Origin: Gammaproteobacteria bacterium
Lineage (GTDB): Bacteria > Pseudomonadota > Gammaproteobacteria > Nitrosococcales > Methylophagaceae
Direction of reading: 5' to 3'
Length of the DNA stretch: 28,882 nucleotides
NCBI GenBank assembly: GCA_002402245.1
Contig: NVVP01000014.1
Location: 1 to 28,882 of the forward strand
The notes below the pieces were generated by a model, which was not told the origin of the DNA, did no database searches, and saw nothing but the letters and a program-made list of their open reading frames with translations. Shown here piece by piece: positions 23,960-28,882 of the stretch; the first letter of the stretch is position 1, and each line of letters starts with the position of its first letter. The translations under genes and the position numbers were made by a program.

Positions 23960-24388
23960 ATCATCTGAATCAACAGTTTTTTTCTCTTTACGTACCCGGC
24001 GAGACATGCCACCGTGCATACGGCAACGGTCGGCCAAAGCACCCAAACTCCACCCTTCTGGTTGGCGAATAACCACACTGTGTTTACAACGGCGGCCATT
24101 AGTTAATTTGGCACCACATTCAGGTCGGTAGCGTTTTACTTTTTCCCAACCATCCAACACTTGACTAGCACGACGAATCGTCTTGGCTTGTTTCGGTGTT
24201 AACTCACGGTCAGGGATTGGCTTTTTTGTTTGATCTTCAACATTACGCCACCAATAACGTACCACGGGAACAGGCAAGCCAAAACGGCGAGCTAAATCAT
24301 CGGGTTTACGATAAAGATCATGTTTTAATAACAATAATGCCGCTTTCTCAAGTCTTGCGGTTAATTCTCGGCTTTCTTCTGGTCGCAT
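23954..24388 (-). CDS. Small HTH protein with C-terminal Cys/His 'HGG' motif, function unknown
   Basis: This 144-aa basic protein is not of a family I can name. The N-terminal part has an HTH-like stretch at about 27-50 (PDDLARRFGLPVPVVRYWWRN), then a charged linker. The C-terminal part has a possible zinc site, C91-x9-C101-x20-C122-x2-H125, ending in CRMHGGMSRR. A similar CGA...C...CRxHGGxS pattern occurs in small proteins of phages and bacteria, often near DNA-handling genes. The flanking genes here are ordinary chromosomal ones, so nothing suggests a prophage. The ATG is 6 nt after the ycgN stop, without an SD, so it is probably co-translated with ycgN. A DNA-binding role is plausible but unproven. 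Confidence 0.75.
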   Translation of the reverse strand: MRPEESRELTARLEKAALLLLKHDLYRKPDDLARRFGLPVPVVRYWWRNVEDQTKKPIPDRELTPKQAKTIRRASQVLDGWEKVKRYRPECGAKLTNGRRCKHSVVIRQPEGWSLGALADRCRMHGGMSRRVRKEKKTVDSDDL

Positions 24389-24394
24389 TATTAA

Positions 24395-24853
24395 TTACAC
24401 GCTATCTGGTAGTAAAATTATTTCATTTATGAGCATATCGGGGTCACAACCTGATTTGGCAATATGACTGACTGAAATCCCTGCTTTTTTAACGCTGTCT
24501 CTGTCACCTGTAATGAGGGGATGCCATTGAGGTAAATCAGCGCCTTCTGATAGTAGGCGATAAGCACAACTAGTGGGTAACCAATTAAAATATTCAGGCC
24601 GATCAACACTTAACTTAATGCAATCGGGTATTAGTTTTTCACGATTAGGATAATCTTTACATTGGCATGTAGTAATATCTAATAAGGAACAAGCCGCGCG
24701 GGTATAGTAAATTTTGCCATCATCTTCATCTTCAAGTTTATGTAAACAGCATCGACCGCAACCATCACATAAACTTTCCCATTCAGAATTGCTCATTTGG
24801 CTTAGCGTTTTATGCTTCCAAAACTCTGTAGCTTCTTCACCCCGGTCGCTCAT
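24395..24853 (-). CDS. ycgN: YcgN family Cys-cluster protein (UPF0260)
   Basis: The 152-aa protein matches E. coli YcgN (153 aa) in length and pattern. It starts FWKHKTLSQMSNSEWESLCDGC and has the clustered cysteines C29, C32, C35 and C36 (CDGCGRCC). Further cysteines at 55, 63, 65, 78, 95 and 136 also suit binding of metal or an Fe-S cluster, as in the CxxCxxCC protein group. The function is not established. It heads a two-gene minus-strand unit with the HTH/HGG gene and is divergent from ppk1 across 252 nt. Confidence 0.93.
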   Translation of the reverse strand: MSDRGEEATEFWKHKTLSQMSNSEWESLCDGCGRCCLHKLEDEDDGKIYYTRAACSLLDITTCQCKDYPNREKLIPDCIKLSVDRPEYFNWLPTSCAYRLLSEGADLPQWHPLITGDRDSVKKAGISVSHIAKSGCDPDMLINEIILLPDSV

Positions 24854-24904
24854 ACATCCCTATTTAGCTTAAATTTAATGCTCAAAAAGTGTAACCATAC
24901 CAGA

Positions 24905-24958
24905 TCATGACTTTAACGACAGCATTAACCGTTTTTTTAAATAGTGAAATAGTCATGA
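24905..24958. repeat. 8-bp spaced inverted repeat in the ycgN-ppk1 intergenic region
   Basis: TCATGACT at 24905-24912 and its complement AGTCATGA at 24951-24958 flank 38 nt containing an A/T-rich stretch with a 7-T run. It lies about 50-105 nt upstream of ycgN and upstream of the ppk1 promoter. Possible regulator half-sites; no known factor can be named. Confidence 0.35.
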
Positions 24959-25039
24959 CAAATAGATAATCTATATCCGTTATCATTCAATATGCACCTT
25001 GCATTGGTCAGGGGTATAAGACTATTATTAATAGCTTGA

Positions 25040-25073
25040 CTGTAATCAGCTTGAAATAAATATTCGCTACAAT
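25040..25073 (+). promoter_or_regulatory. Pho-box-like promoter of ppk1
   Basis: CTGTAAT-CAGC-TTGAAAT at 25040-25057 matches the two CTGTCAT half-sites at 6/7 and 4/7. Exactly 10 nt later is TACAAT (25068-25073), a good -10. There is no -35 at 17 nt, which suggests an activator-dependent promoter. The first nine bases are identical to those of the minus-strand box at 3107-3124. The second half-site is weak. ppk is under PhoB control in several gammaproteobacteria. Confidence 0.5.
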
Positions 25074-25105
25074 ATTCTGAATTCAAACCTCACATAAGAC
25101 ATCGC

Positions 25106-27184
25106 ATGGAAAATATAGAACTCAATAAGCCCGAACTTTATCTTAATCGTGAATTAAGCCTATTAGAATTTAACTGGCGAGTGTTACAACAAGCACTAGA
25201 TACTGATGTACCTTTATTAGAACGGTTAAATTACCTATGTATATCCTCAACCAATTTAGATGAATTTTTTGAAGTCCGTGTGGCGGGCTTAATTCAGCAA
25301 ATTGAAATTGGCGACCCCTATTTAGAAGCTGACCAAGTTTCAGCTAATGAAGTATTAAAGCTTATTTCTGTTCGTGCCCATGAGCTTGTCGATGAGCAAT
25401 ATCGAGTATTAAACGAGGTTCTACTGCCCGCATTAGCTGAAAACTCAATAGAAACGTTGCCTAGAGCAAAGTGGAATGATCAACAGCGAGAGTGGTTACG
25501 CAACTACTTTATTGAAGATGTGTCGCCAGTGTTAAGCCCAATGGGATTAGATTCAGCTCATCCCTTCCCGCGCTTATTAAATAAGAGTTTGAACTTTATT
25601 GTGTCATTAGTAGGTAATGATGCGTTTGGTAGAAACCGTGATTTAGCGATTCTACAAGCACCCCGTTCTCTGCCTCGAGTGATTGAGTTACCCGATGAGT
25701 TGCGTAATGGCTGCGATCATCAGTTTGTATTTTTATCTTCGATTATTCATGCTTTTGCAGAAGACTTATTTTACGGTATGAAAGTGAAAGGTTGTTTTCA
25801 ATTTCGCGTTACGCGTAATAGTGATTTAGCTATTGATACTGAAGAAACCAGTGATTTATTAGAAGCTATTTCTGATGAGTTAACTCATCGCAACTATGGT
25901 GATGAAGTACGCTTGGAAATTGCTCATAATTGCCCAGAAGAAATGGTCGATTTTTTACGTAAACAGTGTGGTATGGATCGTGATAATGTCTACCTCGTTA
26001 ATGGTCCGGTTAATGTTAGTCGCTTACAGGCCATTTATTCATTAGTTAATGCACCACAGTTGAAATTTAAGCCGTTCACCCAAGGCCGCCCTTCAGGCAT
26101 GTCATCAAGTAGTGATATTTTCGCTACTATTAAAAAAGGTGATGTATTACTGCACCACCCTTACCAATCATTTAGCCCTGTGGTTGATTTTTTAAAACAA
26201 GCTGCAGCTGATTCTTCTGTGCTGGCAATTAAACAAACACTGTATCGAACTGGTGCACAATCACCTGTGGTTGATGCTTTAGTGTCGGCTTCGCGTGCAG
26301 GTAAAGAAGTCACCGTAGTCATTGAATTACGTGCTCGTTTCGATGAGGCTGCCAATGTAGCACTTGCGGCACGTTTGCAAGCCGCAGCCGTTCATGTGGT
26401 GTATGGTATTGTGGGTTATAAAACACATGCCAAACTACTGTTAATTCTGCGTCGTGAGAATAATAAACTACGTCATTATGTGCATCTTGGTACCGGTAAT
26501 TATCACCGCAGTACATCACGTATTTATACCGATTACGGCCTATTATCTGCAGACAAACAATTAGCTGAAGATGTAAATAATTTATTCGTGCAACTTACCA
26601 GTTTAGGTAAGATCCCCAAAATGCATAAATTATTACAGGCCCCCTTCACCTTGCATAAGGGTTTACTTGACCGTATTAACCGTGAAACCAGTCATGCAGA
26701 ATCAGGCGAGCCAGCACATATTATTGTTAAGGTTAATTCATTGGTTGAGCCTGAAATGATTCAAGCCTTTTACCGCGCTTCAATGGCGGGTGTAAAAGTA
26801 GATTTAATCATCCGTGGAATTTGTTGTTTAAAACCGGGCGTTGCAGGCTTATCTGAAAATATTCATGTACGTAGTATTATCGGTCGATTCCTTGAACATA
26901 CTCGCGTATTTTACTTTAAAAACAAAGATAAAGAAGAAGTGTGGGCAGGTAGTGCTGACATGATGAAACGTAATTTATTACGCCGTGTTGAAGCCTGCTT
27001 CCCAATTGAAAACAAGAAGCTACGCCAACGTGTTATTGATGATCTTCATATCTATTTATCCGACAATACCCAAGCTTGGATCTTGTCTGATACTGGCCGT
27101 TACCAACGGGTGAGTCATGATGAAAGCGAACAGCCTATTTCAGCCCAAATGACCTTATTAGCTTCAATGGCTAAGTCTTATTAA
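25106..27184 (+). CDS. ppk1: Polyphosphate kinase 1
   Basis: This 692-aa enzyme reversibly makes polyphosphate from ATP; E. coli Ppk is 688 aa. The N domain begins LNRELSLLEFNWRVLQQA and CISSTNLDEFFEVRVAG. The head domain follows, then the two phospholipase-D-like C domains. These carry LAIKQTLYRTGAQSPVVDAL, ELRARFDEAANV, GYKTHAKLLLI with the autophosphorylated His441, HLGTGNYH, GRFLEHTRVFYFKN with the second catalytic His, and GSADMMKRNLLRRVEA. It stands alone: no ppx follows, and a convergent RND gene comes next. A Pho-box-like element upstream suggests induction in phosphate starvation, together with the phytase/PhoX operon. Confidence 0.97.
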   Translation: MENIELNKPELYLNRELSLLEFNWRVLQQALDTDVPLLERLNYLCISSTNLDEFFEVRVAGLIQQIEIGDPYLEADQVSANEVLKLISVRAHELVDEQYRVLNEVLLPALAENSIETLPRAKWNDQQREWLRNYFIEDVSPVLSPMGLDSAHPFPRLLNKSLNFIVSLVGNDAFGRNRDLAILQAPRSLPRVIELPDELRNGCDHQFVFLSSIIHAFAEDLFYGMKVKGCFQFRVTRNSDLAIDTEETSDLLEAISDELTHRNYGDEVRLEIAHNCPEEMVDFLRKQCGMDRDNVYLVNGPVNVSRLQAIYSLVNAPQLKFKPFTQGRPSGMSSSSDIFATIKKGDVLLHHPYQSFSPVVDFLKQAAADSSVLAIKQTLYRTGAQSPVVDALVSASRAGKEVTVVIELRARFDEAANVALAARLQAAAVHVVYGIVGYKTHAKLLLILRRENNKLRHYVHLGTGNYHRSTSRIYTDYGLLSADKQLAEDVNNLFVQLTSLGKIPKMHKLLQAPFTLHKGLLDRINRETSHAESGEPAHIIVKVNSLVEPEMIQAFYRASMAGVKVDLIIRGICCLKPGVAGLSENIHVRSIIGRFLEHTRVFYFKNKDKEEVWAGSADMMKRNLLRRVEACFPIENKKLRQRVIDDLHIYLSDNTQAWILSDTGRYQRVSHDESEQPISAQMTLLASMAKSY

Positions 27185-27193
27185 GACTTAGCC
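27169..27193. terminator. Palindrome overlapping the ppk1 stop (possible terminator or mRNA end)
   Basis: GGCTAAGTCTTA (27169-27180), one T, and the exact complement TAAGACTTAGCC (27182-27193) form a perfect palindrome around the ppk1 stop codon. As RNA it can fold with a 10-bp stem and a 5-nt loop. No T-run follows on either strand, so intrinsic termination is uncertain. It may block 3' exonucleases between the convergent ppk1 and RND genes. Confidence 0.5.
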
Positions 27194-27241
27194 TGATTAG
27201 GCCTTAAGTTTATTAGAACTTAAGATTAATTAGATCTTAAC
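27185..27241. repeat. Degenerate 16-17 bp tandem repeat, about 3.5 copies
   Basis: Units at 27185-27200, 27201-27216, 27217-27233 and a half unit at 27234-27241 share the pattern nnCTTA...ATTAG. The second and third also form an inverted pair, CTTAAGTT (27203-27210) and AACTTAAG (27217-27224). The array fills the gap between ppk1 and the RND gene and covers the RND stop codon at 27230-27232. Confidence 0.5.
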
Positions 27242-28882
27242 GGCGGCTCTTTGAGGCCAAAGTCTATCCGCGATGCTTTCATGCACTGAAAGCATCGCAG
27301 GAATAACCAATAACACTAATACCGTAGAAAACATCAAACCAAATGAGATGGATACCGCCATAGGAATCAAAAACTGAGCCTGCATTGACGTTTCAAACAA
27401 TAACGGTGTTAGTCCTGCAATGGTGGTTAATGAAGTCAATAACACGGCTCTTAAGCGTTGAGTCGCCGCATTAATAATAGCCTGTGCTGTTTCAATACCT
27501 TTATCACGTTGCTGCTTAAAGAATGTCACTAAGATAATCGAGTCATTGATGACAATACCTGATAGGCCAAAAATACCGAATAATGACAAAATAGTCAGAT
27601 CAATATTGAGCAACCAATGGCCTGTTAACGCTCCGATTAAGCCAAAGGGAATGGTCGCCATCACCACCAAAGGCCAACTATAAGATGAGAACACCCAAGT
27701 TAAGATAATATAGATAAGGATAAAGGCTAATATTAGGCCTTTCATCATATCTGCCATGGTCTCTGCTTGCTCTTCTGTTTGCCCATCAAAACTAATCGCA
27801 ACACCATAACGGGTACTAATATCATCAAGTAATTTTGTCTGTAAGCTGGCTAATATTTCATTACTATTATTGAGTGAGGAATCAACATCAGCAGTGACAT
27901 GAATGGCTAATTTCCCCTCTGAATGACGTAATACATTAAAGCCTTGCTGCGCCTCAAAATCAACTACGCTAGATAATAAAACACTGCCACCTTGAGGTAG
28001 TCTTACCATAAAGTTTTCTAGTGTTGATAAGGTGTTTCTCTCTGAGTCAGGCAGCATGACACGTACTTCAACCTCATCATCGCCATCTTGGAATATTTGC
28101 ACCAACTGGCCATCAAAAGCGGCACGTAACTGTTGGCCAATATTATTAACCGTCAAACCAAGTACTTCCCCTTGCGGTTTTACTTTATAAATGAGTTGCT
28201 CTTGGCCATAAGGCATATCATCGGAGATTGCACTTACCCCCTGAAATTGGTTTAGGGCCTCGATAATCTCATGAGCAGCTTGCTTCAATACCTCAGAATT
28301 TGCATTGGTTAATTGAATATCGATATCACTGCCTGGAGGGCCTGTTTGCCGTTCAGTGATACTAAATGACTCAATACCAGCCGGAAATGTAATGTGTGAT
28401 CGCCATGTGGCCATAAAGGTATTATTGCGAACATCACGGTGATCAGGTGACGTTAACTCGAGTTGAATTGAGCCAAAACGATCGGCTTGCAGTGTTTCTT
28501 CTCCTCCAGTAATTTGAGCCCGGCCTAATACAGTCACAGAGGTATCCACTAAATTGCCACCTAATTCTGCTTTAGTTTCAGCTAAAGCAAGGTTTAAATG
28601 GTTTAAAAACTCAGCTACTTTAGCCGGAGGCGTACCCGAAGTGAACCGTGCATTAGCGGTAATACTGGTGCCTTCAGGTGAAGGGAAAAAAGTAAACTGT
28701 ATTCGCCCACCTGCTAATAAACCGATACAAATAATTAGTAATGCAACGGTACTGCTAATGGTTAACCAACGGTTTTTCACAGCCATGATGACAATCGGTT
28801 TAAAAACCGTATCTCTAAACACATTAAATTTATTATCTAAAGTATGTCTAAAGCTGCCTGGTTTAGTGATTTTTATTTTTTG
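27230..28882 (-). CDS. RND efflux transporter permease, C-terminal half (5' end off the right edge)
   Basis: The frame is open to the right edge, giving 550 C-terminal residues of a protein of about 1,000. The visible part starts just before TM7 (NRWLTISSTVALLIICIGLLA). The second periplasmic porter/docking region follows (FFPSPEGTSITANARF, RQTGPPGSDIDIQL, GLTVNNIGQQLRAAFDGQ). TM8-TM12 come next, with WPLVVMATIPFGLIGALTGHWLL, FGLSGIVINDSIILVTFF, RLRAVLLTSLTTIAGLTPLLFET and a final LVLLVIPAML. This is the resistance-nodulation-division pattern of proton-driven, inner-membrane drug or lipid exporters. The substrate cannot be told, and the adaptor gene would be outside the window. An internal GTG at 28822 is not the start, because the frame continues upstream with the family-like sequence FRHTLDNKFNVFRD. 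Confidence 0.93.
   Translation of the reverse strand, partial: QKIKITKPGSFRHTLDNKFNVFRDTVFKPIVIMAVKNRWLTISSTVALLIICIGLLAGGRIQFTFFPSPEGTSITANARFTSGTPPAKVAEFLNHLNLALAETKAELGGNLVDTSVTVLGRAQITGGEETLQADRFGSIQLELTSPDHRDVRNNTFMATWRSHITFPAGIESFSITERQTGPPGSDIDIQLTNANSEVLKQAAHEIIEALNQFQGVSAISDDMPYGQEQLIYKVKPQGEVLGLTVNNIGQQLRAAFDGQLVQIFQDGDDEVEVRVMLPDSERNTLSTLENFMVRLPQGGSVLLSSVVDFEAQQGFNVLRHSEGKLAIHVTADVDSSLNNSNEILASLQTKLLDDISTRYGVAISFDGQTEEQAETMADMMKGLILAFILIYIILTWVFSSYSWPLVVMATIPFGLIGALTGHWLLNIDLTILSLFGIFGLSGIVINDSIILVTFFKQQRDKGIETAQAIINAATQRLRAVLLTSLTTIAGLTPLLFETSMQAQFLIPMAVSISFGLMFSTVLVLLVIPAMLSVHESIADRLWPQRAAVKI

Noticed and set aside
23954..24388. Prophage remnant suggested by the HGG-type protein
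   Set aside because: No integrase, repeats, att sites or other phage genes; both flanks are ordinary chromosomal genes in tight spacing.
24928..24961. Possible Pho box for ycgN (TTGTCAT-GACT-ATTTCAC, minus strand)
   Set aside because: The second half-site is 4/7, the spacer is not AT-rich, and the hexamer 10 nt downstream is AACGGT, not a -10.

Overview
The window is AT-rich, densely coded chromosomal DNA from a gammaproteobacterium, probably a marine or aquatic one. The gammaproteobacterial core genes RapA, DbpA, YigZ, YcgN, MtgA and Ppk1, together with a PglL/TfpZ pilin module and TonB-dependent nutrient uptake, support this. The genus cannot be fixed from the sequence alone. I see no rRNA, tRNA, CRISPR array, insertion sequence or prophage.

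Layout. (1) 1-3044, minus strand: the 5' part of a MocR-type PLP-dependent regulator, running off the left edge, then an AraC-family regulator translationally coupled to a membrane protein with a degenerate GGDEF domain. (2) 3045-3410: a divergent control region with a PhoB-box-like element facing each way. (3) 3411-11845, plus strand: a six-gene operon of TonB-dependent receptor, two-domain beta-propeller phytase, ExbB, ExbD, TonB and a Tat-exported PhoX-type phosphatase. (4) 11853-14859, minus strand: type IV pilin (pilA, behind a sigma-54-type promoter), a terminator, then a PglL-type O-oligosaccharyltransferase and TfpZ. (5) 15044-19745, minus strand: rapA, dbpA and a small cupin gene. (6) 19922-24853: yigZ (plus), a minus-strand run of M18 aminopeptidase, unknown 94-aa protein, DUF445 protein and PilZ protein, then mtgA (plus) facing ycgN and a small HTH/'HGG' Cys-His protein. 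(7) 25106-28882: ppk1 (plus), convergent with an RND efflux pump gene cut by the right edge.

The strongest theme is phosphate. Three PhoB-box-like sequences (two CTGTCAT-like 7-mers, 4 nt apart) each lie exactly 10 nt before a -10-like hexamer. They precede the phytase/PhoX operon, the divergent GGDEF-AraC operon and ppk1. Together these suggest a phosphate-starvation module. Phytate or other organic phosphate would be imported by a receptor with its own TonB-ExbB-ExbD motor, dephosphorylated by phytase and PhoX, and stored as polyphosphate. A c-di-GMP-binding-type membrane protein and an AraC regulator would be co-induced. A second theme is surface behaviour: a glycosylated type IV pilus module and an intact PilZ c-di-GMP receptor.
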